From contig NZ_JBHTJV010000009.1 in NCBI RefSeq assembly GCF_042676045.1, positions 434,001-498,000 on the forward strand: DNA of 64,000 nucleotides, read 5' to 3'. Positions 1-9,067 of the stretch are shown one piece after another (position 1 is the stretch's first letter; each line of letters begins with the position of its first letter). Position numbers and translations under genes: made by a program. Source of the stretch: Pseudahrensia aquimaris. GTDB taxonomy: Bacteria; Pseudomonadota; Alphaproteobacteria; Rhizobiales; Rhizobiaceae. The notes below the pieces were generated by a model. It searched no databases and was not told the DNA's origin. It worked only from the letters and a program-made list of their open reading frames with translations.

Positions 1-1022
1 GGGCGCCCTCGAAAAGCGATCATGGCGCAATGTCCGCCGCTGCAGAAGCTCGCGTGAAAGAGCTCGCTGAACAGGAATACCGTCGCTTGCTCTATGTCGG
101 AATGACCCGCGCCGAAGACCGCCTGATCCTGTGCGGCTATAAATCCAAGGGCCGCAATCCAATGCCCAACTGGCACGCGATGGTGAAAGAGGCGCTTGCC
201 GATGATCTCGAGGAGGTTGAAGGGCTGAACCCGGAAATTCCGGTCTACCGGATGACATCTGATTTGAAAGCGGACAGCAGCACGATTGTCGAGAAAAAGC
301 TGAAATCGGCCATCCCCCGTACCGCACTTCCGGCCTGGATGGGTCACCGCATGCCGCGTGAACGTGCGCTGCCCCGTCCTCTTGCCCCGTCTGGCGCGCA
401 AGCATTGATCGAAGAGCATCTGGCGCAAGACGAAGCGTTTCCTTCCGTGCTGGAAGGTCTGGAGCAGGAAGAATCGCCCCAAGCACCCTTCGCGCGGCGA
501 CGGGGAACGGCCATCCACAAATTGTTGCAGGTCTGGCCTGATCTCGATGCCGAAGGGCGATTCGAGAAAGCCAGCGCCTATCTTGCTGCCGCCTTGCCGG
601 AAGCCACGCCCGTGCAAACTGATGCCATGCTGAAAACCATCGTAGACGTGGTGGAAAACCCCGATTTCGCCCAATGGTTCGACCCGCGCAGCAGCCGCGC
701 AGAATTGCCCGTCATGGGCCGTATCGACTTGGCGTCCGGACCGCGCCCGGTATCGGGAACCATCGACAGGCTCGCGGTTTGTGATGATCACGTCATGCTG
801 CTCGATTTCAAGACCGGCACCCATCCGCCGCAAACCGTGGAAGATGTTTCCCCCGATTACGTCACCCAAATGGCGCTCTATCGGGCGTTGGTTTCGCGTA
901 TTTACCCTCAAAAGCCCGTTCGGGCAGCCCTCATCTGGACCCATGCGCCGCAAGGACCGCGTCTGATGGAATTGCCCGCCGACGCGCTGGATGCGGCTCT
1001 CGCCATACTCACTGCACTGTGA
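1..1022 (+). CDS. addA: Double-strand break repair helicase-nuclease AddA, C-terminal part (5' end outside window)
   Basis: The gene is cut by the window edge; the reading frame is open from base 3 without a start of its own. The visible 340 residues begin just before the UvrD-type helicase motif VI (LLYVGMTRAEDRL, near bases 90-125). They continue into a RecB/AddA-type nuclease domain with GTAIHKLLQ, a GRID-like acidic segment (MGRIDLA) and the LDFKTG motif near bases 800-815 that supplies the catalytic Asp and Lys. AddA with AddB processes double-strand ends for RecA-dependent recombination in alphaproteobacteria. The upstream partner addB is expected left of the window. Family assignment is secure from the helicase-nuclease combination; nothing about its promoter can be said. 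Confidence 0.93.
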   Translation, partial: APSKSDHGAMSAAAEARVKELAEQEYRRLLYVGMTRAEDRLILCGYKSKGRNPMPNWHAMVKEALADDLEEVEGLNPEIPVYRMTSDLKADSSTIVEKKLKSAIPRTALPAWMGHRMPRERALPRPLAPSGAQALIEEHLAQDEAFPSVLEGLEQEESPQAPFARRRGTAIHKLLQVWPDLDAEGRFEKASAYLAAALPEATPVQTDAMLKTIVDVVENPDFAQWFDPRSSRAELPVMGRIDLASGPRPVSGTIDRLAVCDDHVMLLDFKTGTHPPQTVEDVSPDYVTQMALYRALVSRIYPQKPVRAALIWTHAPQGPRLMELPADALDAALAILTAL

Positions 1023-1149
1023 TGCCGACTTCGCCTTGACCCGCCATACCGCGCTCCCTACGTTCCGCCCGAACGAGGATACCAAACCGATTCCCTCTGC
1101 ATAAAGTCACGATCCAACAGTGGCGCGGGCGGATACGAAGGAGACCGAT

Positions 1150-1470
1150 ATGGCTACCGTAAAAATCGACAGCGCCAACTTTGAATCAGACGTGCTCAAC
1201 TCAGACACTCCCGTTGTGGTGGATTTTTGGGCTGAATGGTGCGGACCATGCAAAATGATTGCGCCAAGCCTGGAAGAAATTTCCAACGAGATGGGCGACA
1301 AGGTGAAGATCGCCAAGATCAACATGGACGAGAACCCTGATCTTGCAGCCCAGTTCGGCGTGCGCTCGATTCCCACTCTGCTGATGTTCAAAGACGGCGA
1401 GCCAACGGCGATTAAAGTCGGTGCAGCCCCTAAGAACTCGCTCGCTGACTGGATTTCCAGCGAAATCTAA
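1150..1470 (+). CDS. trxA: Thioredoxin TrxA
   Basis: A 106-residue cytosolic thioredoxin, the usual length. The redox motif WCGPC lies at residues 30-34 inside VVVDFWAEWCGPCK, and the conserved cis-proline region appears as RSIPTLLMF. It reduces protein disulfides and serves ribonucleotide reductase and peroxiredoxins. I chose the ATG at 1150 because a GAAGGAG ribosome site sits a few bases before it and the protein then starts MATVKID as in relatives. An in-frame ATG 30 bases upstream would add ten unlike residues. It follows addA after 127 bases, and a strong hairpin terminator follows, so it is probably its own short transcript. Confidence 0.96.
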   Translation: MATVKIDSANFESDVLNSDTPVVVDFWAEWCGPCKMIAPSLEEISNEMGDKVKIAKINMDENPDLAAQFGVRSIPTLLMFKDGEPTAIKVGAAPKNSLADWISSEI

Positions 1471-1491
1471 GTGGATGCGAAATGCACGAAT

Positions 1492-1520
1492 AAAAAGCCC
1501 GGCCCTGTGCCGGGCTTTTT
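1492..1520 (+). terminator. Rho-independent terminator after trxA
   Basis: A perfect 12-base inverted repeat (AAAAAGCCCGGC / GCCGGGCTTTTT) with a five-base loop at 1504-1508 lies 21 bases after the trxA stop. The stem ends in a run of five T. The A-run on the other side means it could also stop transcription from the minus strand. Confidence 0.93.
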
Positions 1521-1610
1521 GTTTCACCGCCAAATCACATCGCACGTTTTGCCCTCTTTTGAAGCCGCCGGTAGTGGTGTAGGCAATCGCCACCACAAAC
1601 TGCCGGAACG

Positions 1611-2525
1611 ATGATGTCAGAAAAACCCAAATCCGCTTCCGCCGTCGTCGACGGAGATTTGCAAGCTGCTCTGCTCTCCGAGGCTTTGCCTTTCATGCAA
1701 GCCTATGAAGGCAAGACGGTTGTCATCAAATACGGTGGTCACGCTATGGGTGACCAAGACCTTGGCCGCGCCTTTGCCCGCGACGTAGCGCTGCTGCGCC
1801 AGTCGGGCGTCGAACCCATCGTCGTCCATGGTGGCGGCCCGCAAATTGGCGCGATGCTCGAAAAAGTGGGTATCAAAAGCGAGTTCAAAAACGGCCTGCG
1901 CGTGACCGATAAAGCCACGATTGAGGTGGTAGAAATGGTGTTGGCTGGTTCGCTCAACAAGCGCATCGTTGCCGATTTCAACGCCGAAGGTGCTAAAGCC
2001 ATCGGCCTGTGCGGCAAGGACGGCAACATGGTGCGCGTCGTCAAGGCCAAGCGCACTCAGCGTGATCCAGATTCCAATATTGAACAGATCATTGATCTGG
2101 GGTTCGTGGGCGAGCCGAAATCCATCGACATTACAGTGCTGGAAATGGTTGCCCATTCCGGCCTCATTCCCGTCATTGCACCCGTTGCACTGGGCGATGA
2201 CAACGAGACTTACAACGTCAACGCCGATACGTTTGCGGGAGCCATTGCCGGTGCAATGGACGCCCAGCGCCTGTTGTTCCTGACTGACGTTCCTGGTGTG
2301 TTGGATAAAGACGGCAAGTTGATCGCACAGCTTACCGTAAAGGAAGCGAAAGCCCTTATGGATGACGGCACCATTTCCGGCGGCATGATACCGAAAGTGC
2401 AAACCTGCATCGAAGCGCTCAACAAGGGCGTTGAAGGGGTGGTGATCGTCAACGGCAAAGTGCCCCATGCGGTGCTGCTGGAACTCTTCACCAACCACGG
2501 CGCAGGGACGCTGATCGTCCGATGA
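1611..2525 (+). CDS. argB: Acetylglutamate kinase ArgB
   Basis: This 304-residue amino-acid kinase phosphorylates N-acetyl-L-glutamate, the second step of arginine synthesis. Diagnostic parts are VVIKYGGHAMGD near residue 37 (phosphate-binding lysine and glycine loop), VVHGGGPQIG, the substrate region NGLRVTD and the C-terminal GGMIPKVQ segment. Two adjacent ATG codons at 1611 and 1614 are both possible starts. The stop overlaps the ATG of the next gene by four bases (ATGA), which indicates translational coupling with the nucleotidase. The terminator after trxA separates it from the upstream transcript, so its promoter should lie in 1521-1610. Confidence 0.96.
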   Translation: MMSEKPKSASAVVDGDLQAALLSEALPFMQAYEGKTVVIKYGGHAMGDQDLGRAFARDVALLRQSGVEPIVVHGGGPQIGAMLEKVGIKSEFKNGLRVTDKATIEVVEMVLAGSLNKRIVADFNAEGAKAIGLCGKDGNMVRVVKAKRTQRDPDSNIEQIIDLGFVGEPKSIDITVLEMVAHSGLIPVIAPVALGDDNETYNVNADTFAGAIAGAMDAQRLLFLTDVPGVLDKDGKLIAQLTVKEAKALMDDGTISGGMIPKVQTCIEALNKGVEGVVIVNGKVPHAVLLELFTNHGAGTLIVR

Positions 2526-3274
2526 CCGCGCCGTACAAAGCCCATACGCCTGAAGAACTCTCAACTGCCTTCGGCCATGTGCGCGAATGGGTGTTTGACC
2601 TCGACAACACACTTTATCCCCGCCATTGCGATTTGTTTGCGCAGATCGATTGGAAAATGACGGACTATGTGTCCGAACTTCTTGGCAAGCCCAAGGATGA
2701 AGCCCGCAAGGTGCAAAAAGATATGTACCGCAAATATGGCACCACCCTGCGCGGCCTTATGGAAGAGCATCACATTGATCCACATGACTTCCTCGATAAG
2801 GTCCATGACATCGACTACTCGCCCGTTGAGCCAAATCCAGCTCTGGGCGCACTGATCGCTGCCTTGCCGGGCCGCAAACACATTTTCACCAACGGTGATG
2901 TGCCCCATGCAAAGCGCACAACCGATAGGCTGGGAATCACCGAGCATTTCGATGGTGTGTTCGATATCGTCGCCAGTAATTTAATGCCGAAGCCCGAAGT
3001 GGAGCCGTATCATAAGTTCATGTCCGAACATGCGGTCGACCCGACAAAGGCTGCGATGTTCGAAGACATGCCGCGCAATCTGGATGTGCCAAAGACGCTC
3101 TCTATGCGCACGGTCTTGGTTGTTCCCGCCCGTGGATCAGAGCATTCCGCTGAAGACTGGGAACATAAGGTAGAGAACGATGCGGCAATCGACTTTGCCA
3201 CCGATGATCTCGACGTTTTCTTGGCGGATGTTCTGCAAGCGTTTGAAATTCAGCCCGCTACGAGCGATACCTGA
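2522..3274 (+). CDS. HAD-family pyrimidine 5'-nucleotidase
   Basis: A 250-residue haloacid dehalogenase-type phosphatase. Motif I is VFDLDNTLYP near residue 24, with the Asp nucleophile and the acid/base Asp. FTNGDVPHAKR supplies motif II, and the later KPE and FEDMPRNL segments supply the lysine and acidic metal ligands. This subfamily, often found next to argB in Rhizobiales, is annotated as pyrimidine 5'-nucleotidase (SDT1/Phm8 type), removing phosphate from UMP or CMP. The start overlaps the argB stop by four bases. The substrate is a family-level inference. Confidence 0.88.
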   Translation: MTAPYKAHTPEELSTAFGHVREWVFDLDNTLYPRHCDLFAQIDWKMTDYVSELLGKPKDEARKVQKDMYRKYGTTLRGLMEEHHIDPHDFLDKVHDIDYSPVEPNPALGALIAALPGRKHIFTNGDVPHAKRTTDRLGITEHFDGVFDIVASNLMPKPEVEPYHKFMSEHAVDPTKAAMFEDMPRNLDVPKTLSMRTVLVVPARGSEHSAEDWEHKVENDAAIDFATDDLDVFLADVLQAFEIQPATSDT

Positions 3275-3277
3275 CCC

Positions 3278-5290
3278 ATGGCGCTGCTTTTGGGGCTGGA
3301 TACAGGCGGCACCTTTACCGATGCTGCACTGCTGGAAATCGGCGAAGGCCAGCCTCGTGTTATCGCCAAAGCCAAGGCTCTCACGACGCGGCATGATCTC
3401 GCCATTGGTTTGGCCGGTGCGGCGCAAAAAGCTATTGAAACGTCAGGTCGTTCCGCCTCCGAAATAGGGTTGGTGTCACTGTCCACCACGCTGGCCACAA
3501 ATGCGTTGGTGGAAGGGCAAGGCGGGCGCGTTGCGCTTATCGCCATTGGCTTTGAGCCGCGTGACTTAGACAAAGCAGGACTGGCAGAGGCCTTGGGTTC
3601 CGATCCTGTGATTCACCTCGCAGGGGGCCACACCACCCACGGAGCACAGGCGGCGGAACTGGATCTGGCTCCTCTTGAAGCGCAGATCGGTGTGCTTACT
3701 GAAAGTGTATCCGGCTTCGCGGTCGCAGGATATTTTGCCGTGCGCAATCCAGCCCATGAACGCGCAGTGCGCGATTTCATTGCGGAGCGAACCGGAAAGG
3801 CCGTCACCTGCTCTCACGAATTATCGGCCAAATTGAACGGCCCAAAACGTGCGTTGACAACGGTTCTGAACGCTCGGCTTGTTCCGATGATAACCCGCCT
3901 CATCGCCGCCACCCGCCGCACGCTGGACGAAGCGGGGGTCACAGCGCCCGTTATGGTCGTGCGTGGCGATGGTGCTTTGGTAGGCGCAGATTTCGCCACC
4001 AGACGTCCCATTGAAACCATCCTGTCCGGCCCTGCTGCGAGCCTTGTTGGCGCGCGTTTCCTCACAGGCCTCGACAATGCCTTCGTCAACGATATTGGCG
4101 GCACAACTTCTGATATCGCTTTGCTGCAAGACGGTCGCCCCAAGATCGATGACCGCGGCGCGACGGTTGGCGGCTTCCGCACAATGGTTGAGGCCGTTGC
4201 GATGCACACGTTTGGTCTTGGTGGCGACTCTGAAGTGGGAACTGGAGGGTCTGCCTTGGCTCCTCAGATAACCCTCGGTCCGCGCCGTTTGGTGCCCGTC
4301 AGCCTGACTGCCAGTCAGCACGCAGATGCGGTTCATGCCGCGCTCGACCGGCAGTTGAAATCCGTCCTCAACGGACGTCACGATGCACGTTTTGCCTTTC
4401 GCTCGGGCAGCGGCATTGATGCTGGTCTGTCTGATGGTGAACGTCGCCTATTCGACAAGTTGGACCATGAGCCCATTGCGCTCGATCAGGTGCTAGAGGG
4501 CAATGCTCAGGCAGCCGCTCTCGCCCGATTGGTGGGGCGGGGCTTGGTCATGGTCGCTGGTCTTACCCCATCGGACGCCATGCACGCGCTGGGCAGAAAC
4601 GATATTTGGGACGGGGATGCGGCGCTGAAAACCCTGCAGCTCTTCGCCCGCCGCCGCGATGGATCTGGCCAATCTCTGGCGCAAGACCCGCTCGATCTCG
4701 CCCATCGTATTGTAGCGCGCGTCGAGCGCCGTTCTGCCGAAGTGGTGCTGGAAACGGCATGGTCTATCGATGGCCGCGATGGTTCCGCCTTGGTCGGTCA
4801 CGAACTGGTGCGCGACACGCTGGATCGGCGTCAGGAGGGGGCGGAAAATGCTGCCAATGTCGCCTTTGATATGGTTCTGTCCAAACCGCTCATCGGCCTT
4901 GGTGCATCGGCATTCCAGTATCACCCCGGTGCCGCGCGTCTTTTGGCGACGCAGGCTGTGGTTCCCGAACACGCCGATGTCGCCAACGCCATCGGAGCGG
5001 TTGTTGGCCAAATCGCCATGCGCGTTGAAATCACCATTACTCAACCCGTCGAAGGCCGCTTTTCTGTGACGGGCATCGATCTGCCTTTCGCGCAAGAATC
5101 CGAGGCGCTCGCTGCTGCCGAAGAACATGCTCGTATCGAGGCCAACAGGCTGGGCCGCGAGGCAGGCGCGGAGGAAATCGTGGTAACTGTGGATCAATCC
5201 ATGAAACGCGCGGATTTCGAAGGCCGAGATATGCTTATCGAAGCGACAATAGTGGCGGTCGCAGCAGGCCGTCCGCCCATCGTGGGCTAA
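3278..5290 (+). CDS. Hydantoinase/oxoprolinase family protein (HyuA-like, alone)
   Basis: A 670-residue protein with the N-terminal hydantoinase/oxoprolinase domain (LGLDTGGTFTDAALLE, an actin-like ATP-binding start) and the central HyuA domain (NDIGGTTSDIALLQDGRP, around residue 270). Family members use ATP to open 5-oxoproline, hydantoin or N-methylhydantoin rings, or carboxylate ketones such as acetone, usually with a HyuB partner. No HyuB gene is next to it, so the substrate is unknown. It begins three bases after the nucleotidase stop and is probably co-transcribed with argB. The 3' end meets uppP head-on with five bases between the stops. Confidence 0.85.
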   Translation: MALLLGLDTGGTFTDAALLEIGEGQPRVIAKAKALTTRHDLAIGLAGAAQKAIETSGRSASEIGLVSLSTTLATNALVEGQGGRVALIAIGFEPRDLDKAGLAEALGSDPVIHLAGGHTTHGAQAAELDLAPLEAQIGVLTESVSGFAVAGYFAVRNPAHERAVRDFIAERTGKAVTCSHELSAKLNGPKRALTTVLNARLVPMITRLIAATRRTLDEAGVTAPVMVVRGDGALVGADFATRRPIETILSGPAASLVGARFLTGLDNAFVNDIGGTTSDIALLQDGRPKIDDRGATVGGFRTMVEAVAMHTFGLGGDSEVGTGGSALAPQITLGPRRLVPVSLTASQHADAVHAALDRQLKSVLNGRHDARFAFRSGSGIDAGLSDGERRLFDKLDHEPIALDQVLEGNAQAAALARLVGRGLVMVAGLTPSDAMHALGRNDIWDGDAALKTLQLFARRRDGSGQSLAQDPLDLAHRIVARVERRSAEVVLETAWSIDGRDGSALVGHELVRDTLDRRQEGAENAANVAFDMVLSKPLIGLGASAFQYHPGAARLLATQAVVPEHADVANAIGAVVGQIAMRVEITITQPVEGRFSVTGIDLPFAQESEALAAAEEHARIEANRLGREAGAEEIVVTVDQSMKRADFEGRDMLIEATIVAVAAGRPPIVG

Positions 5291-5295
5291 TGGGC

Positions 5296-6123
5296 TTAAG
5301 CGAGGCTCGGCAGGACGCCGGGGAACCAATCGTAAAGCATGGCGAACAACAACAGCGCCAAAGCCAGCCGATATAACACAAAGATCAAAAACGAAGTGCG
5401 CTTCACCAAAGCCATCAGAATAGCGATGGCCGCGAGAGCGGCAAAGAATGTGAAGAAAGCAGCCAAGAGCGCGTCGCTCGGCACGCCGGTTCCCGCTTGC
5501 CATGCTTCAAGCGCGGTGAACAATCCGGCGACAGAAATCGCGGGAATGCCCAGCAAGAACGAGAAGCGTGCAGCCTCTCCGCGTTCAAAGCCCATGAACC
5601 GCGCTGCCGTGATCGTGATGCCTGAACGACTGGTACCGGGGATTAATGCCAAAGCCTGCGCGATGCCGATAACTACAGCGGGTCGCATGGTCATATCTTC
5701 CATTGTCTTCACGCGCTTGCCGACGACGTCTGCGACGTAAAGTAGAATACCGAAGATAACTGCGTTCCAGGCTACAATCTCCACACCGCGCATGGCTGCG
5801 GATGCGCCTGAGAATTTCAAGATCGCGCCGAATATGAGCGCGGGAATGGTGGCAATGATGATGTAACCGGCCATCTGCGCATTGCGCGTTTGCCGTCGGG
5901 CCAGAATGTCAAAGAAGCCTTTGATCAGCCCCATCACGTCTTTGCGGAAGTAAACCAATACCGCGAACAGCGAGCCAACATGGACCATGACATCTGTGAT
6001 CAGCCCTTGATCCGACCAGCCGGTGAAGGCGGGAATGAGGATGAGATGGCCGGAGGATGAAACGGGCAAAAATTCCGTAAGCCCCTGCACGATAGCCAAT
6101 ATGAGAATCTGTTCGATGCTCAT
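5296..6123 (-). CDS. uppP: Undecaprenyl-diphosphate phosphatase UppP (BacA)
   Basis: A 275-residue polytopic inner-membrane protein that removes a phosphate from undecaprenyl diphosphate so the lipid carrier for peptidoglycan can be reused. Hallmarks are the QGLTEFLPVSSSGH segment (residues 13-26, catalytic Glu and His) and the PGTSRSG motif in the second half. I placed the start at 6123 (MSIEQI), where relatives begin; an in-frame upstream ATG at 6180 would add 19 unlikely residues. It is divergent from the glutathione transferase gene, and the 198 bases between them must carry both promoters. Loss of the protein typically gives bacitracin sensitivity. Confidence 0.96.
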   Translation of the reverse strand: MSIEQILILAIVQGLTEFLPVSSSGHLILIPAFTGWSDQGLITDVMVHVGSLFAVLVYFRKDVMGLIKGFFDILARRQTRNAQMAGYIIIATIPALIFGAILKFSGASAAMRGVEIVAWNAVIFGILLYVADVVGKRVKTMEDMTMRPAVVIGIAQALALIPGTSRSGITITAARFMGFERGEAARFSFLLGIPAISVAGLFTALEAWQAGTGVPSDALLAAFFTFFAALAAIAILMALVKRTSFLIFVLYRLALALLLFAMLYDWFPGVLPSLA

Positions 6124-6321
6124 CGCGTGTTCCCGATGCTTCCGCCAACCGCTGCGTGCCTTGACGGCTAGTGGTAGCAAGTGTTTGTGTCGCTGTCAGG
6201 CTCCTATAGGGGCAAGCCGAATCGCACAAGATGGCACGGCCAAAGTGCCTCATATTGGACGGCTTTGCTCATCACATATCGACGGCAGAAAACCAAACAA
6301 ACCCTTGCGGAAATTCCTCAT

Positions 6322-7014
6322 ATGACAGTGCTGTATCACCATCCAATGTCGTCCGGCTCTCGTGCAATCCGTTTGGCGCTAGGCGAACTTGGTGTGGAGC
6401 CGAATTTAGCTTTGGAAAACATCTGGGAAGGTCGCGAGGAGTTTTTACGGCTCAATCCGGCTGGTTCACTTCCCGTTTTGGTTGAAGACGATCAGCAGCC
6501 CGTTGTTGGCGCAACCGTGATCGGCGAATATCTTGATGAGACTCACGGCGTTATGAAGCCGGACCGACGCCTTACGCCAGAGGGCACGATGGCACGAGCT
6601 GAAATGCGCCGTTTGGTCGATTGGGCTTTGACGAAGCTGGAAGACGAAGTGACCCGCTATCTGGTGCAGGAGCGCGTGACGAAACGCCAAATGCCGGCCA
6701 GCGCAGGCGGCGGCGCACCTGATTCGTCTGCACTGCGCTTTGCACGGGGCAACTTGAAATATCACATTCAGTATCTTGGCTATTTGGCGTCCACCCGCAA
6801 ATGGATGGCTGGTGACCATATGACGTTCGCAGACCTTGCAATTGCGGGCGCATTATCGGTGCTGGATTATATGGGCGAAGTAGAGTGGAGCGAAAACGAG
6901 CCGTTGAAAGACTGGTATGCACGCATGAAGTCGCGCCCATCCTTCCGCCCGCTTCTGGCCGAACGGCTCCGCGGCCTGCCGCCGGTTTCACACTACGTCG
7001 ATCTGGACTTTTGA
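6322..7014 (+). CDS. Glutathione S-transferase family protein
   Basis: A 230-residue cytosolic GST. The N-terminal thioredoxin-like half shows YHHPMSSGSRAIRLAL, NPAGSLPVLVED (the cis-Pro glutathione site) and the following ATVIGEYLDE. The C-terminal helical half includes MTFADLAIAGAL, the usual N-capping box. The start at 6322 fits the conserved N terminus; the longer open frame upstream does not. Its stop overlaps the likely TTG start of queG. In alphaproteobacteria a GST often precedes queG, but no shared pathway is established. The substrate is unknown. Confidence 0.9.
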   Translation: MTVLYHHPMSSGSRAIRLALGELGVEPNLALENIWEGREEFLRLNPAGSLPVLVEDDQQPVVGATVIGEYLDETHGVMKPDRRLTPEGTMARAEMRRLVDWALTKLEDEVTRYLVQERVTKRQMPASAGGGAPDSSALRFARGNLKYHIQYLGYLASTRKWMAGDHMTFADLAIAGALSVLDYMGEVEWSENEPLKDWYARMKSRPSFRPLLAERLRGLPPVSHYVDLDF

Positions 7015-8159
7015 CGCAGCCTTCCACACGCGAAAAGCTGCGCGCCACCTTGCGCAAGGAAGCGGCGGCAGCAGGCTTCGATGCCGTTGCGTTCACCACC
7101 GCAGACCTGCCTGCCGAGGTTGGCGACAACCTTCAGACTTTCATTGCAAACGGTCACCACGGCACGATGGATTGGCTGGCTAAAACATTCGAGCGTCGCG
7201 CTCATCCGCGCACACTCTGGAGCGAGGCTCGTTCTGTCATCGTGTTGGCGATGAACTACGGGCCAGACCACAACCCTCTCGACATTCTGCATCAGCGAGA
7301 GCGCGGCGCGATTTCAGTCTACGCACGCAACCGTGATTACCACGACGTCATGAAGGGCAGACTGAAGACGCTTGCGGCAAAACTCCTTTCCCGTGCAACG
7401 GAATTGGGCGAAACGGGCGAGGTTAAAGTGTTCGTAGACACCGCCCCCGTCATGGAAAAGCCCCTCGCCCAGCAGGCCGGGCTTGGCTGGCAAGGCAAGC
7501 ACACAAACCTCGTTTCCCGCGAACTGGGCTCATGGTTCTTTCTGGGTTCGATCTTTACAACGCTTGATCTCGGCGAAGACAAACCCGAGGAGGACCACTG
7601 CGGAACTTGCCACAATTGCCTTGATATCTGCCCCACCAAGGCATTCCCGGCCCCCTACCAAATCAATGCCAGCCGTTGCATTTCCTATCTCACCATCGAG
7701 CACAAAGGTCCAATTCCGCACCAGTTTCGCAAACCGATGGGCAATAGAATTTACGGTTGCGATGATTGCTTGGCCGTCTGCCCGTGGAACAAGTTTGCTA
7801 ACAGCGCGACCGAAGCAAAACTGGCGACACAGGTGGTCGAAAAGGATGACCGGTTGAGCGCCTTCTTGGCGCTGGACGATGCGGCTTTCCGTGCCTTGTT
7901 TTCCGGCTCCCCCGTGAAGCGGATTGGGCGTGATCGCTTTATCCGCAATTGCCTGATTGCTGCGGGAAATACTGAAGACCAGCAGTTTTCAAAGCATGTG
8001 GAGCAGCATCTCAGCGATCCTGACCCTTTGGTGCGCGGTGCGGCGGTATGGGCGTTGGGAGAGCTTGTGCCTGATGCAATGCAGCGCTACGCGAAGCACC
8101 GGGAAATGGAGCGGGACGAGCAGGTCTTGGACGAATGGGCGATGGTGGAAAAGCGATGA
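7011..8159 (+). CDS. queG: Epoxyqueuosine reductase QueG
   Basis: This 382-residue cobalamin-dependent iron-sulfur enzyme reduces epoxyqueuosine to queuosine in the wobble position of tRNAs. Two 4Fe-4S cluster motifs are visible: CGTCHNCLDICP near bases 7598-7635, and GCDDCLAVCP near 7757-7790. A C-terminal HEAT-like segment (DPLVRGAAVWALGEL) follows, as in the family. I propose the TTG at 7011 as start: it overlaps the preceding stop as TTGA, and the protein then begins just before the conserved REKLRATLRKEA helix. A longer open frame extends upstream over the GST gene but is dissimilar. It overlaps the next gene by four bases. Confidence 0.93.
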   Translation: MTQPSTREKLRATLRKEAAAAGFDAVAFTTADLPAEVGDNLQTFIANGHHGTMDWLAKTFERRAHPRTLWSEARSVIVLAMNYGPDHNPLDILHQRERGAISVYARNRDYHDVMKGRLKTLAAKLLSRATELGETGEVKVFVDTAPVMEKPLAQQAGLGWQGKHTNLVSRELGSWFFLGSIFTTLDLGEDKPEEDHCGTCHNCLDICPTKAFPAPYQINASRCISYLTIEHKGPIPHQFRKPMGNRIYGCDDCLAVCPWNKFANSATEAKLATQVVEKDDRLSAFLALDDAAFRALFSGSPVKRIGRDRFIRNCLIAAGNTEDQQFSKHVEQHLSDPDPLVRGAAVWALGELVPDAMQRYAKHREMERDEQVLDEWAMVEKR

Positions 8160-9067
8160 GCAACAACGCGATGAATATGCTGGTTTTGGGTGCCGGATTT
8201 TCTGGCACAGCCATCGCTCAAACGGCATTGAAACATGGCGCTACTGTTTTCGGCACGACCCGGTCTGACGATAAAGCTGCACGTTTGGAAGAGCTTGGCA
8301 TCACGCCGATTGTGTTTGATGGCGCTAATTTGAGCCCTGCTTTGGAACAGGCATTAGGCAAGGTCACGCATCTGATCGTGTCCATCGCTCCACCTCGGGC
8401 AGAAGCCGACGATCCGGACGCGATCGTTGACCCAACCTTGCAAGCATTGGGCGATTTGAGCCTCACTAAAGCCGCACCAAGCCTGCGCTGGATCGGTTAT
8501 CTTTCGACCGTTGGTGTCTACGGCAACCATGACGGCGCCTGGGTGGATGAAGCAACGCCGGCCAAACCGACCTCCGAACGTTCGCGGCAGCGGGTGCGGG
8601 CGGAGGCTGAATGGATGGCGGTCGGCGAAGCCACGGGTCTGCCCGTTGGCACGTTTCGGCTTTCGGGCATCTACGGCCCCGGCCGCAACGCCTTTCGCAC
8701 GATTGAAAAGGGCAAATCTCGCCGACTGGTGAAGCAAGGCCAAGTGTTCAACCGCATCCATGTGGGTGACATCGCACAGGCGCTTTGCTTGGCGGCGGAC
8801 AAACGCGCGGACGGCATCTTTAATATCACGGATGATTTGCCTGCACCGCCGCAAGACGTGGTGACGTTCGCCCACGAACTGATGGGCGTTGAGCCGCCGC
8901 CCGAAATCGATTTCGAGACGGCAGACTTGTCGCCAATGGCGCGGTCGTTTTACGGCGAAAACAAGCGCGTCTCCAACGCTAAATCGAAGGCTGTTTTGGG
9001 TCTGGAATATCGCTGGCCAGACTACCGCACCGCGCTGCAACGCATGTGGGACGAAAAAGACTGGTGA
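8156..9067 (+). CDS. NAD(P)-dependent epimerase/dehydratase, YeeZ-like extended SDR
   Basis: A 303-residue Rossmann-fold protein with the nucleotide-binding glycine motif GAGFSGTAI at residues 12-20. It shows WIGYLSTVGVYG (the SDR active-site strand) and FRLSGIYGPGRNAF later. The catalytic YxxxK is not obvious: the position after VGVYG reads DGAWVDEATPAKP, so this may be an atypical member like E. coli YeeZ. The start at 8156 overlaps the queG stop by four bases, so it is the third gene of a GST-queG-epimerase operon. Its stop directly abuts the stop of the convergent epimerase. Function is unknown. Confidence 0.82.
   Translation: MSNNAMNMLVLGAGFSGTAIAQTALKHGATVFGTTRSDDKAARLEELGITPIVFDGANLSPALEQALGKVTHLIVSIAPPRAEADDPDAIVDPTLQALGDLSLTKAAPSLRWIGYLSTVGVYGNHDGAWVDEATPAKPTSERSRQRVRAEAEWMAVGEATGLPVGTFRLSGIYGPGRNAFRTIEKGKSRRLVKQGQVFNRIHVGDIAQALCLAADKRADGIFNITDDLPAPPQDVVTFAHELMGVEPPPEIDFETADLSPMARSFYGENKRVSNAKSKAVLGLEYRWPDYRTALQRMWDEKDW

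Noticed and set aside
1617..2612. A 331-codon open frame on the minus strand over argB
   Set aside because: It mirrors the argB frame, has no recognisable domain, is His- and Arg-rich as shadow frames are, and lacks a ribosome site. argB on the plus strand is certain.
4493..5503. A 336-codon minus-strand open frame across the hydantoinase gene and into uppP
   Set aside because: It overlaps two clear genes and shows no family motif.
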